A DNA stretch of 64,000 nt, taken from positions 1 to 64,000 of the forward strand of contig CAJPQT010000016.1 of NCBI GenBank assembly GCA_905372865.1, written 5' to 3'. Source of the DNA: an uncultured Centipeda sp. Its GTDB lineage: Bacteria > Bacillota > Negativicutes > Selenomonadales > Selenomonadaceae. Below the pieces are notes generated by a model. That model had not been told where the DNA came from. It was given only the letters and a program-made list of their open reading frames with translations, and searched no databases. Shown piece by piece: positions 1 through 7,234 of the stretch; position 1 is the first letter of the stretch, and every line of letters starts with the position of its first letter. Made by a program: the position numbers and the translations under genes.

Positions 1-2
1 CG

Positions 3-449
3 TGGCAAAATGCTATGTTTGAGAAGGTGATCGAAAGCTTGTTTGTGCAAAGCGGTTACATTAAGGTTGGCAACAACTGCTATGACGGTGAGGGCGGTGA
101 TGTCGATCTTGTATTTAAGGCATTTAGTGAACGGTCGCTAATGTACGATATTTATACGAAATACGAAGATGAGATCATGCCTGAGATCTATATACAGGCA
201 AAGAAAAAGCGCGGGCACGATAGCAACGATGTTGCGGGGGTTAAGCAGCTCGTTCAGATGGCAAAGAAGGACGAAAAAGCGAAAGTGTTAATCCTTATCA
301 ATCTTACGGATAAGTTCAGCGTAGAGGCACAGGAGCTTGCAGATCGAGAGCATGTCGTTCTGTTGAATGGGGTGAATTTTGCATCTATACTCGTTCGTCA
401 TGGACTGGAGAATGGTGTGGGAATCTCAAATAATGGCGATGAGGTGTGA
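3..449 (+). CDS. Mrr-like restriction endonuclease domain, N-terminus outside window
   Basis: The reading frame is open to the left edge, so the ATG at 15 may be internal and the true start may lie outside the window. The visible part resembles a PD-(D/E)xK nuclease domain of the Mrr type. It has a helix FEKVIESLFVQSGY, the acidic stretch GGDVDLVF, then YIQAKKKRG, which fits the family's D-(x)n-QxK active site, and a helix starting GVKQL. Mrr-type enzymes cut DNA, often modified DNA. The final strand-helix NLTDKFSVEAQELADRE suits the end of such a domain. The next gene overlaps its stop codon. Specificity cannot be inferred. The family call is moderately sure; that the gene is intact is not. 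Confidence 0.55.
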   Translation, partial: WQNAMFEKVIESLFVQSGYIKVGNNCYDGEGGDVDLVFKAFSERSLMYDIYTKYEDEIMPEIYIQAKKKRGHDSNDVAGVKQLVQMAKKDEKAKVLILINLTDKFSVEAQELADREHVVLLNGVNFASILVRHGLENGVGISNNGDEV

Positions 450-670
450 GGAATCGTTCGAGAGGAGAATCTATATGTCGATTAGCACTGTCTGGCTGTG
501 TGATTATTGAGGAAAACAATATCCGCTATCGCAGAAAGTGCGAGAAATGCGGAGATACATCAGTTCCATATACCACCACATCAGTAAAGGGTAAAGGAAC
601 AAAGAGAAAAATGCTATTTCGATGCAGCAAGTGTGGAAGTATGCAGGAAGCAGTCATTCAAGGAGCGTGA
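446..670 (+). CDS. small zinc-ribbon protein
   Basis: A 74-residue protein starting at a GTG that overlaps the stop of the nuclease gene (GTGTGA), which suggests translational coupling. Residues about 33-63 contain two CxxC knuckles (CEKC and CSKC) separated by about 25 residues rich in Thr and Lys, the layout of a zinc ribbon. The N-terminal 20 residues are basic and not conserved-looking, and no good ribosome binding site precedes the GTG. A frame disruption near 470-500 is therefore possible: an ATG at 474 behind AGGAG begins a different frame that stops after 11 codons. Function is unknown; a DNA-binding or nuclease-accessory role is only a guess from the neighbour. Confidence 0.4.
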   Translation: MRNRSRGESICRLALSGCVIIEENNIRYRRKCEKCGDTSVPYTTTSVKGKGTKRKMLFRCSKCGSMQEAVIQGA

Positions 671-710
671 TATGGCGTAACGAATAGGACTCCCCTAAAC
701 TTAACACAAC

Positions 711-755
711 AGAGATTCCATTCGCCCCATCTAGCGTTTGGAATCTCTTTTCTTT
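711..755 (+). terminator. Repeated terminator hairpin, copy A
   Basis: The stem AGAGATTCCA pairs with TGGAATCTCT around a loop containing TTCGCCCCA, followed by a T-rich tract. The same hairpin recurs at 9951-9997 and 11804-11848, where it directly precedes comM-leader copies. Here it follows the zinc-ribbon gene instead. Confidence 0.6.
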
Positions 756-817
756 GGTCGCCGAATAGGCATGATAAAACCCCCAGTTCAATTGGGGGTA
801 GAGAAAAAATCTTATTC

Positions 818-979
818 ATTCGCACCGATCCTGCGGGGAACATCAAGGCAGATAAGGAGAAATCCACCGAGAAGATCGACAGTGTAATTGCGCTCATCAT
901 GGCACTCGACCGTGCGATCCGCTGCGGAAATGATATCTCCGCATTCCTCTATGACGAGCGAGGAATTTTGTTGCTGTGA
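818..979 (+). pseudogene. 3' remnant of a phage terminase large subunit gene
   Basis: This 54-codon open stretch has no start of its own and ends in TGA at 977-979. It reads IRTDPAGNIKADKEKSTEKI and then a segment with IALIMALDRAIRCGND and YDERGILLL. This matches the C-terminal end typical of HK97-type phage terminase large subunits in Firmicutes (DPAGNIKPDKEKS...IMALDRA...YDxRG). The rest of the gene is missing; a C-rich/G-rich hairpin (ACCCCCA/TGGGGGT, 779-799) lies just upstream. It is convergent with the toxin-antitoxin pair. It shows that a prophage once occupied this locus. Recognition comes from recalled family sequence, not from a search. Confidence 0.6.
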
Positions 980-992
980 TTTGAGGATCGGA

Positions 993-1268
993 TTACAGTG
1001 CAGCAACTTGAAGTTTCAATCCAAGTGGCTGCATGAGCTTGAGCAGGGTGTCGATTTTTGGTGTCGTTTTGAAAGATTCGATGCGTGCGACGGAGGACTG
1101 GGGCAAACCGCAGCGCTGCGCCAGTGTTCTCTGACTGATGCCGAGGGCGGTGCGCCGCTCAATCATCGAAGAAACAATAGCTGCAATTTCTTCAATCTCC
1201 TCCATACTTCGACGGCTCTCTGCGTCAATGGATTTTACATGATTCTTGTAATCATCCCATGTTTTCAT
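993..1268 (-). CDS. HigA-like XRE-family antitoxin
   Basis: A 91-residue protein with a helix-turn-helix of the XRE/Cro type at about residues 40-85. The recognition region reads GISQRTLAQRCGLPQSSVAR, followed by IESFKTTPKIDTLLKLMQPL. The N-terminal 35 residues form an acidic helix. Its ATG overlaps the toxin frame's stop by 4 bp (ATGA type), the toxin-first order usual for HigBA modules. It would neutralise the toxin and autorepress the operon, and an inverted repeat upstream of the operon (1662-1685) could be its operator. The gene looks intact although its partner is frameshifted, so it may now act only as a repressor or as an anti-addiction factor. Confidence 0.8.
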   Translation of the reverse strand: MKTWDDYKNHVKSIDAESRRSMEEIEEIAAIVSSMIERRTALGISQRTLAQRCGLPQSSVARIESFKTTPKIDTLLKLMQPLGLKLQVAAL

Positions 1269-1635
1269 TTTCTTCGCTCCTTTTGCTGACGAAGGTAATC
1301 GTTTCGTGCTTCTTTTGCACGGGCAAGTTCGCGCGGCGGTGTCTTCATACTTTTCTTCCGAAAGTGGTGCAGCAGAACGTATTGACCATCTTCGTAATAA
1401 AAGTAGAAGATGCGGTTGTTTCCTGGGCGAAGCTCCCCTATATCATCTTCCAGATATTTTGTGATCTTGCTCGGCAATCTCGTTCCGTTGCGTGCCAAAA
1501 GATCGATGTAAAAGATGATCTGATCATACTGAATCCGCGCATCTTTGTTCGTCTTGCTTTTTCACGTAACTCCTCGAGAAAATTCCATACGTCGGATGTC
1601 CCGTTTCTTTTCTCGTAGAACTCAATTCGATACAT
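1265..1635 (-). pseudogene. HigB/Gp49-like toxin, frameshifted
   Basis: Two overlapping minus-strand frames together make one RelE-superfamily toxin of the phage Gp49-like/HigB type, normally about 120 residues. The first frame starts MYRIEFYEKRNGTSDVW and runs through LEELREKAR. The second resumes with DARIQYDQIIFYIDLLARNG and continues through GNNRIFYFYYEDGQYVLLHH to the end. The 371-nt span is one base short of a whole number of codons, consistent with a single-base deletion near 1540-1555 (plus-strand GTTCGTCTTGC). The ATG follows an AGGGAG site. Either this is a genuine inactivating mutation, which spares a cell that keeps the antitoxin, or it is a sequencing error. Confidence 0.7.
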
Positions 1636-1661
1636 ATTTTACTCCCTCTTAAATACACTTT

Positions 1662-1685
1662 GATGATAGCATAAAAGCTATCATC
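1662..1685 (-). promoter_or_regulatory. Inverted-repeat operator candidate of the higBA operon
   Basis: A perfect 9-bp inverted repeat, GATGATAGC and GCTATCATC, separated by six A/T-rich bases, lies 27-50 bp upstream of the toxin start. That position fits HigA autorepression. Confidence 0.5.
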
Positions 1686-1869
1686 GTGCAAGGAGAATCC
1701 TATGAACCTATTCAGCTAAGGTTATATAAATTGTAGGTTTGTCAATCATTTGTTCATTTTGTCTCCCTACCCTCTGCGTCAACGAAATAATAATTATAAA
1801 TATTATATTAAATATCGTTATGGAGAGGTGAGGGCTTTTGTCAAGCGAAAAATTTCAATGATTTGTCTT

Positions 1870-1910
1870 TTGCAAAGAATCATTAGCCATCTTCCACCAT
1901 CCTGTGTTAG
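1870..1910 (+). repeat. Orphan fragment of the comM leader
   Basis: The stretch TTGCAAAGAATCATTAGCCA and the following 20 bases match the leader of the truncated comM copy at 10001, then the similarity fades just before the promoter -10. No comM codons follow. The surrounding gap (1636-2167) otherwise holds the higBA control region, an A/T-rich stretch, an IS-end palindrome (1968-2022) and about 140 bases before the ABC genes in which nothing was recognised. Confidence 0.6.
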
Positions 1911-1967
1911 GGGCGAGCGATGCGCCCGAGGAAGCGGAATCGCTCCACTTGGTTCTCAATCGTAATC

Positions 1968-2022
1968 TGACCTGCCCCCAAAAAGTTAGACTTAGGAAAA
2001 CCAACTTTTGGAGGTCAGGTCA
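1968..2022. repeat. Fused ends of an IS3-family element (solo remnant)
   Basis: TGACCTGCCCCCAAAAAGTT at 1968 is mirrored by AACTTTTGGAGGTCAGGTCA ending at 2022, with about 15 bases between them. The sequence has the character of terminal inverted repeats from IS3/IS150-type insertion sequences. No transposase is present, so it reads as the two ends left after internal deletion, or as a minimal MITE-like unit. The assignment to IS3 rests on recalled end sequences. Confidence 0.5.
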
Positions 2023-2167
2023 GATAAGGAATGCTCCTCTTACATATTAAATTTTAGGAACTCAGACTTCGCAGATAAATAATGTGTTATACCCCTTGAA
2101 ACAGCTGCCTTGCGGTCAAAAAATGATCCTTTCGCGTTTGGGCGAGAGGATGCCTTTATGTCCGCGA

Positions 2168-3934
2168 TCATCCGATTTTGGACTGAGCTGTCGAAGATGA
2201 CAGCCTCCACCCGACGGCTGTTCTGCGCGATGCGATGAAGTCGGCGTAGATGCCGTCCTTGGCGATCAGTTCTTCGTGTGTTCCGCGCTGAACGATCCTG
2301 CCGTCTGCGACGACGAGGATCTGCGCGGCGTTCCGAACGGTGTTCAGCCGATGGGCGATCATGATGACGGTCTTGTCCTGCGTCAGTGCTTCGATTGCCT
2401 GCTGCAGCCGATCCTCGTTCTCCGGATCGACGTTCGCTGTCGCCTCGTCAAAGATGATGATGGGCGCGTCCTTGAGAATGGCACGGGCGATGGAGATGCG
2501 CTGCTTTTCGCCGCCCGAAAGGTTTGCGCCACCCTCGCCGACCATTGTTTCATACCCGTTCGGCAGTCTCATGATGAAATCATGACACGCTGCCTTTTTT
2601 GCTGCCGCAATGACCTCTGCGCGGCTCGCCTGTGGTCGTCCGAAACGGATGTTGTTTTCGATAGTGTCATGGAAGAGGTAGACGCGCTGAAAGACAATGC
2701 TGATCTGTGCCATCAGGGATGCAAGCGTATATTCATTGACATTGTGTTCGCCGATGGTAATTGTGCCGGCATCGACATCCCAGAACCGTGCAATGAGATG
2801 GCACAGCGTCGTCTTGCCGGAGCCGCTCGGTCCGACAATCGCCGTCAGACTGCGTTCGGGGATCTCTGCGGAAATGTCGCGGAGGAGCGGTCTTTCTCCG
2901 TAGGAAAAGGATATGCGGTCCAATGTGATATCATGATGCGTGGGGACAATATCTCTGCCGCTTTCATCGAGCTGTGGAATGGCATCTGTTTCGTTTGTCT
3001 CGTCGATGGAGGCGCATACGACGCGGAGCAAAGAGAGCGCACTGCCCGCAGATTCGAGCTGCTGATAGGCGATGAAGGAGAAGACAATGCACATAATCAC
3101 ATCGAGCAGGGACATTGTTCCTGTGCAATGTGCATAGAGTGCGGCGGCGATGATCAGGATGCTGAAAAAGCGCAGGGTGAGTTCCTGTGCAGCCACGTAT
3201 GGGGTAAAGAGACGCTCCATCGAAAGGTTGGCTCGCTCGCTTTCGGCAAGCGCATCGCGCACCTGTCTATCGCCCTTGCCCGTGAGGTTGAATGCCTTGA
3301 TGACGTGCATTCCGTGCAGCTGCTCAAGTACAGCCTCGACAAGCGATGCCTGTGCCGCCTGCCGTTTCGGTGCGAGCATGCGGGATTTTTCCTCCATGGT
3401 CGCTGTGACCCACAGATAGAGGGCGATGCCGACAATGAAGACGGCGCCGATGCGCCCATCGAAGACAAAGACCATCGGGATGAGGATGAGGGTATTCAGG
3501 AAGCCGGTCAGCGTGTTGACGAGAACCATGGAGGCAGTTTCCTCCACATCGCCCAGAACAGTTGTAGCGATGCCCGTGATCCGTCCGAGGCTGCTCTCGT
3601 TAAAATAGCCCATCGGGACGCGCTTGAGACGCTCTCCGATGGCGATGCGCTTGTTCGCCGCCATGAAGTAGCCCGCATGGACACGCTGCAGTTGTGAGAT
3701 ATACTCGACTACGGATCTACCAAGGATGCTGACGGCGAGGATTACGAGTGCCTGCATCGCCGTATCCATGCCGTCCGCGTGCTCCATGAGTCCCTTCAGG
3801 ACGACATAGAGTGCTGCAATTTGCAGGGCGTGGAATATGGCGTAGAGCGCACCGAGCAGCACTGAGCGGTTGAGATTTTTTCGCTCGCTGCCCGCGAACG
3901 CCCAGATTTTTTTGAGTGCGTCAATCATTTGCAT
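2168..3934 (-). CDS. ABC exporter-type half transporter, subunit B
   Basis: A 588-residue fused permease-ATPase. About six membrane segments in residues 15-310 are followed by a nucleotide-binding domain with Walker A GPSGSGKTT, Q-loop region SIVFQRVYLFHDT, signature LSGGEKQRISIARAIL, Walker B IIIFDEATANVD and switch AHRLNTV. The ATG at 3934 has AAAGGA five bases upstream and overlaps the end of the preceding gene by 14 bp; an in-frame extension further upstream lacks such a site. The two genes therefore encode a heterodimer. Such type IV half-transporter pairs export drugs, lipids or peptides, and a related group (Ybt/Irt) imports ferric siderophores; the substrate is not apparent here. The tail after IASRRTAVGW looks altered and may run into flanking sequence. 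Confidence 0.85.
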   Translation of the reverse strand: MQMIDALKKIWAFAGSERKNLNRSVLLGALYAIFHALQIAALYVVLKGLMEHADGMDTAMQALVILAVSILGRSVVEYISQLQRVHAGYFMAANKRIAIGERLKRVPMGYFNESSLGRITGIATTVLGDVEETASMVLVNTLTGFLNTLILIPMVFVFDGRIGAVFIVGIALYLWVTATMEEKSRMLAPKRQAAQASLVEAVLEQLHGMHVIKAFNLTGKGDRQVRDALAESERANLSMERLFTPYVAAQELTLRFFSILIIAAALYAHCTGTMSLLDVIMCIVFSFIAYQQLESAGSALSLLRVVCASIDETNETDAIPQLDESGRDIVPTHHDITLDRISFSYGERPLLRDISAEIPERSLTAIVGPSGSGKTTLCHLIARFWDVDAGTITIGEHNVNEYTLASLMAQISIVFQRVYLFHDTIENNIRFGRPQASRAEVIAAAKKAACHDFIMRLPNGYETMVGEGGANLSGGEKQRISIARAILKDAPIIIFDEATANVDPENEDRLQQAIEALTQDKTVIMIAHRLNTVRNAAQILVVADGRIVQRGTHEELIAKDGIYADFIASRRTAVGWRLSSSTAQSKIG

Positions 3935-5666
3935 CACCGTCCTTTGCACTGATGTGTGCCTGCCACATGCTGCGGTATTCCGTGCAGTCCGAAAGGAGCT
4001 GTGTGTGCGTTCCCGATGCTGCGACTGTGCCGCCCGCGATGAGAAAGATCGTATCCGCATCGGTGATGGTAGAGAGACGATGCGCGATGATGATGACCGT
4101 CTTCCCGGCGATCAGCTGTGCGACAGCGCGCTGGATGACGGCCTCGTTCTCCGGGTCAATGTACGCCGTTGCCTCATCGAGGATGACAATGGGGGCGTCC
4201 TTCAACATCGCGCGTGCGATCGCGATACGCTGGCGCTCGCCGCCCGAGAGATGGCTGCCGCCGCTGCCGACAAGGGTATCGTAGCCTTGCTCTAGCTTCT
4301 GAATAAACTTCGCACAGCCCGAAAGCTCTGCCGCGTGCTCGACCTGTGCATCGGTCGCCGATGTTTTGCCGAGACGGATGTTCTCTCGGATCGTGTCGTC
4401 AAAGAGATAGGTATCTTGTGCGACAAAGGAAACCAGATCATAGAGCTGTGTGAGCGGGATATCTTTCAGATCGTGTCCGCCGATGCGGATTGTGCCGTCT
4501 TGTACGTCCCAGTATCCAGCGATGAGACGGGCGAGTGTCGATTTCCCGCTGCCGCTTGCACCGACAAATGCGTTCAGCGTGCCGCTCGGGATCGTGAGAC
4601 AGATATCGTCTAGGACGTTGTTCGTTCCGTCGTAAGCAAAGGAGACATGCTCCACCGAGATGTTCGTCGTCTCAACGGGAATCGGCGTCGTCGCATGGTG
4701 CTGCTCCTCAGCAGAGAGAATGGAATCGACAGCACTGACGGTTGTGCCGACCTTTGCGAGTGCATCGATAAAGGACATTGAGGCGAGCAGCGGACCCGCG
4801 ATCCCGAGGGAGAGGATGATCGTCTGGATAAAGACATCCATCGGAAGAGTACCGTCTTGATACCAGAGCCAGCCCACAGGCAGGATCGTAATGAGCGTGG
4901 TCGGGGATACCACCTTGTCGACGGACATTGGCAGTTGGCAGTGCAGCATCCAGTGATAGTAGTACGAGGCATTTGCGCGAACCTTTTCCGAGAACTTTTC
5001 ATAGGACGCTGCACCTTGGTTGAATGCCTTGATGACCTCGATGCCGCCGATGTACTCGACAACGGCGGCGTTCATCTCGTCCGTTGTCCGCACCGCCCCT
5101 TCGTATTTTTCCTCGTAGTCGCGCATGACGATCGCCATAAAGACCATGCCGACGGGAATCGAGACGAGAGAGAGCAGCGCCATGCGCCAGTCGAGGATGA
5201 GCAAATAGATGAAGATGCACAAGGGGCCAAATGTATTTGCTGTCATCTCCGGCCATAGGTGCGCAATCGTGCGCTCCATGCTCTCGACCTGATCGACAAT
5301 CGTGTGCTTCATCGCACCGCTTGCGTGATCGATCACGACACCGAGCGGGAGTTTTGGCAGCTTCTCGAGGACGCGCGTGCGGATGTTGCGTAGTACAGCG
5401 AATGCCGCGCGATGCGACAGCGCAAGAGCCTGTGCATATAGGATGCTGCGTAGGGCATAGCCGACGAAGGCAGTAAGGCATAGGATGAGATAGAAGCGCG
5501 GCTCCACTGCGCCAAAGAGGAGTGCTGTAATCATCTCTGCCGCCGCCCAGTAGGGAACAATCCCCGCGAGTACGCCGAGTGCCGCAAGTGCAATCGCCAT
5601 GCGCAGCCGCCCATGCTCCGCAGCGGCGAGTTGCCAGAGTCGCCGCATAGGGCTTGTGTTTTCCAT
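3921..5666 (-). CDS. ABC exporter-type half transporter, subunit A
   Basis: A 581-residue half transporter. Membrane segments lie in about residues 15-300 and an ATPase domain in about 330-575. The latter has GASGSGKST (Walker A), SFVAQDTYLFDDTI (Q-loop), LSGGERQRIAIARAML (signature), IVILDEATAYIDPENE (Walker B) and AHRLSTI. The start was set at 5666, where ATG follows GGAGG by seven bases; an upstream in-frame ATG has no such site. The gene is first in a two-gene operon with the partner half transporter (14-bp overlap) and has a good promoter at 5708-5736. It sits between an IS30 remnant upstream and an IS3-type remnant downstream, so it looks like cargo of a mobile region. Substrate unknown. 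Confidence 0.85.
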   Translation of the reverse strand: MENTSPMRRLWQLAAAEHGRLRMAIALAALGVLAGIVPYWAAAEMITALLFGAVEPRFYLILCLTAFVGYALRSILYAQALALSHRAAFAVLRNIRTRVLEKLPKLPLGVVIDHASGAMKHTIVDQVESMERTIAHLWPEMTANTFGPLCIFIYLLILDWRMALLSLVSIPVGMVFMAIVMRDYEEKYEGAVRTTDEMNAAVVEYIGGIEVIKAFNQGAASYEKFSEKVRANASYYYHWMLHCQLPMSVDKVVSPTTLITILPVGWLWYQDGTLPMDVFIQTIILSLGIAGPLLASMSFIDALAKVGTTVSAVDSILSAEEQHHATTPIPVETTNISVEHVSFAYDGTNNVLDDICLTIPSGTLNAFVGASGSGKSTLARLIAGYWDVQDGTIRIGGHDLKDIPLTQLYDLVSFVAQDTYLFDDTIRENIRLGKTSATDAQVEHAAELSGCAKFIQKLEQGYDTLVGSGGSHLSGGERQRIAIARAMLKDAPIVILDEATAYIDPENEAVIQRAVAQLIAGKTVIIIAHRLSTITDADTIFLIAGGTVAASGTHTQLLSDCTEYRSMWQAHISAKDGDAND

Positions 5667-5707
5667 AAGAAAACCTCCATAATCAACGCGATTGGATTTT
5701 GTTATCA

Positions 5708-5736
5708 ATTATAAGGTGATATGAAATTTGTGGCAA
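5708..5736 (-). promoter_or_regulatory. Promoter of the ABC transporter operon
   Basis: On the minus strand, TTGCCA (5736-5731) and TATAAT (5713-5708) are separated by 17 bp, about 40 bp upstream of the first transporter gene. The -35 end abuts the IS30 remnant. Confidence 0.65.
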
Positions 5737-5745
5737 GCGGAAAAG

Positions 5746-6110
5746 TTCTGAAAGCCGCGAAAACTCCGTCTCGTTATTCGTCGTAATCGTCTCAAAAAGC
5801 TCTTCGAATGAGGCACCAAACTCTTCTTGGATGGAGTGCAGTGCCTCCACGACCGAACTGCTCTTTTTGTCCTTCACCGTGCGCAAACCGAGAAACCGGC
5901 TCTTGCGCTCAGCAATGGCAAGAAGAGCTTCCTTCCCCCTACATCCACCAAGCATGAGGTCGGTTTCCCAATGTCGGAAGGTTGTACGTGTCATAACACA
6001 CGGATCACGATCATCAATGCTATGCCCATCGATGCTTGCTTGTATTGCAACGCGGCGGTGTCTTTGCTTTCGTCTGGTACGCTCCGGCACTCCGTGAGGG
6101 CTTTTTTGAT
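5746..6110 (-). pseudogene. IS30-family transposase fragment
   Basis: A minus-strand frame carries an internal piece of an IS30-type transposase. It includes the catalytic-core start TFRHWETDLMLGG, then ALLAIAERKSRFLGLRTV, and later TITTNNETEFSRLSEL. This last part corresponds to the usual TSDNGSEF block, in which the second catalytic Asp is here Asn. The N-terminal DNA-binding part is missing, and the frame leaves homology after SRLSEL, so the final catalytic Glu is also absent. It is dead. It lies immediately upstream of the ABC operon promoter and back-to-back with the frameshifted HNH gene. Confidence 0.7.
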
Positions 6111-6122
6111 GGAGGTGAAGCG

Positions 6123-6480
6123 GTGCCGCCCAGAAAGCCAAAGCGTCCCTGGCGCATGACGGGGCTGTCCGAATCTTACCGACAGAAAAAGCTGTTACTG
6201 CGAGGCGCACGAGAAAACAATGCAGCAACACTACGAGAACTTTACGCGCGGCTACGATCAGCATGAGAGATACGTCAATGCATGGCGCAGGATTCGTGAC
6301 CGTCACTTGGTAGGGAGCCCTCTCTGTGAGATGTGCAAAGAGCGTGAGAGATACGTTCGCTCAACACTTGTGCATCACATCCGATCTCTCGCCGATGGCG
6401 GCACATATGATGAGAGCAATTTGATGTCGCTCAGCATCTCCTGTCATGAACAGATTCACCAAAGAAAAAAGCCGTCCTAA
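6123..6480 (+). pseudogene. Phage HNH endonuclease, frameshifted
   Basis: GTG at 6123 follows GGAGGTGAAGC and encodes PPRKPKRP, the typical start of HNH nucleases that sit beside phage terminase genes. The frame then shifts near 6150, and the continuation GCPNLTDRKSCYCEAHEKT is found in another frame. That frame leads into MQQHYENFTRGYD, AWRRIRDRHL, CEMC and VHHIRSLADGG, and ends at HEQIH. The usual second zinc pair LCxxC is LSISC here, so one cysteine is lost. Such HNH proteins help the terminase cut at cos. The cos-like tract at 7121 agrees, although a toxin-antitoxin pair now lies between them. Confidence 0.65.
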
Positions 6481-6489
6481 ATGGACAGC

Positions 6490-6771
6490 TCATTCATCGA
6501 ATATATCTGCATGAGTTCCAGTTTCGACAAGAGTCAAGGTTAGGATGTCATTTTCAACAAGGTAAACCAATAGCCAATCCGATTGAATATGGCACTCGCG
6601 AAATCCCTCCCAATTGCCATGAAGTGCATGGTCACGGTATTTGGGATCTAGCTTGTGCCCCTGTCCCAATGCTTCGACAACATCATCCAGTAGCTTGAGA
6701 TTCAAGCCACGTTTCTTGGCACACTTGTAACTTTTCTTATAAGCGTTGGTGAACTTGATGTGATAGGTCAT
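6490..6771 (-). CDS. yafQ: YafQ-family mRNA interferase toxin
   Basis: A 93-residue RelE/ParE-superfamily toxin, best matched by YafQ. The C-terminal half carries the family's catalytic surroundings: HALHGNWEGFRECHI, SDWLLVYLV and TGTHADIFDE, which retain the histidines, the Asp-Trp pair and the terminal His/Phe important in E. coli YafQ. The position equivalent to E. coli Arg83 is Glu (VETGTH), a variant known in the family. YafQ is a ribosome-dependent nuclease that cleaves mRNA at A-rich codons. The ATG overlaps the antitoxin stop by 4 bp, the normal DinJ-YafQ arrangement. It appears intact and was probably inserted among prophage debris. Confidence 0.85.
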   Translation of the reverse strand: MTYHIKFTNAYKKSYKCAKKRGLNLKLLDDVVEALGQGHKLDPKYRDHALHGNWEGFRECHIQSDWLLVYLVENDILTLTLVETGTHADIFDE

Positions 6772-7040
6772 TCTTCCAATGCCCTCTTCAAGTCGTCCAT
6801 GTTGTCATAGCTGGGGACGTTTGGGTCGCGGGAGATTTTTCTTGCTTCTTCCATAGCTGCCAAGGCGCTTTGCTTATAATGGGGCATTTCGATAGAAAAT
6901 GGGATACCTCCACGAAGAACGCACTGATGCAGAAACATATTAACTGCACCGGACATATCCAAGCCAAGCCCAGAGAACAACGCGCCGGCCTGTTCTTTTA
7001 TGTTCCGGTCAATTCTTATTTGGGTAGGAACCGTTGACAT
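6768..7040 (-). CDS. dinJ: RelB/DinJ-family antitoxin
   Basis: A 90-residue antitoxin. The N-terminal ribbon-helix-helix region (VPTQIRIDRNIKEQA, then LGLDMSGAVNMFLHQ) is the DinJ pattern. The tail (residues 55-90), acidic with ARKISRDPNVPSYDNMDD, would wrap the toxin. The ATG at 7040 was chosen because AAAGGAG lies ten bases upstream; the GTG three codons earlier is too close to it. The gene overlaps yafQ by 4 bp and has its own promoter (7069-7097). It should neutralise YafQ and autorepress. Confidence 0.85.
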   Translation of the reverse strand: MSTVPTQIRIDRNIKEQAGALFSGLGLDMSGAVNMFLHQCVLRGGIPFSIEMPHYKQSALAAMEEARKISRDPNVPSYDNMDDLKRALEE

Positions 7041-7068
7041 AATAACCACACTCCTTTCTTTTAGAAAC

Positions 7069-7097
7069 AGTATAGCTTGTTTGGTTTACGATGTAAA
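7069..7097 (-). promoter_or_regulatory. dinJ-yafQ promoter
   Basis: On the minus strand, TTTACA (7097-7092) and TATACT (7074-7069) are 17 bp apart, about 30 bp upstream of dinJ. Confidence 0.65.
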
Positions 7098-7120
7098 GCA
7101 AAAAAGCACTTGTGACTAGA

Positions 7121-7210
7121 GAGGGGGGGGCAAATCTCTAAAACTGCGTCATTACTGGACCGGGGAGGGGGCGCACGCACAAAAACGTCGGTTCAAAGGG
7201 GGGATTAAAG
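7121..7210 (+). other. cos-like region of a decayed prophage
   Basis: A run of eight G's, then AAATCTCTAAAACTG, ACCGGGGAGGGGGCGCACGC and a second G-run (GGGGGG) before an ATG at 7212. This layout resembles the cohesive-end region lying between HNH and small-terminase genes in HK97-type phages of Firmicutes. Downstream, the expected terminase gene is replaced within a few codons by a recombinase remnant. The assignment is by pattern memory only. Confidence 0.4.
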
Positions 7211-7234
7211 GAATGGGGGGCAAGAAGATGGCGC

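Noticed and set aside
1750..1965. A 71-codon frame in the higBA-ABC gap
   Set aside because: It crosses the comM-leader scrap and lacks any start signal.
2276..3697. A 473-codon open frame on the plus strand
   Set aside because: It lies wholly antisense to the ABC transporter gene, has no ribosome binding site and reads as a Cys/Asp-rich mirror of coding DNA.
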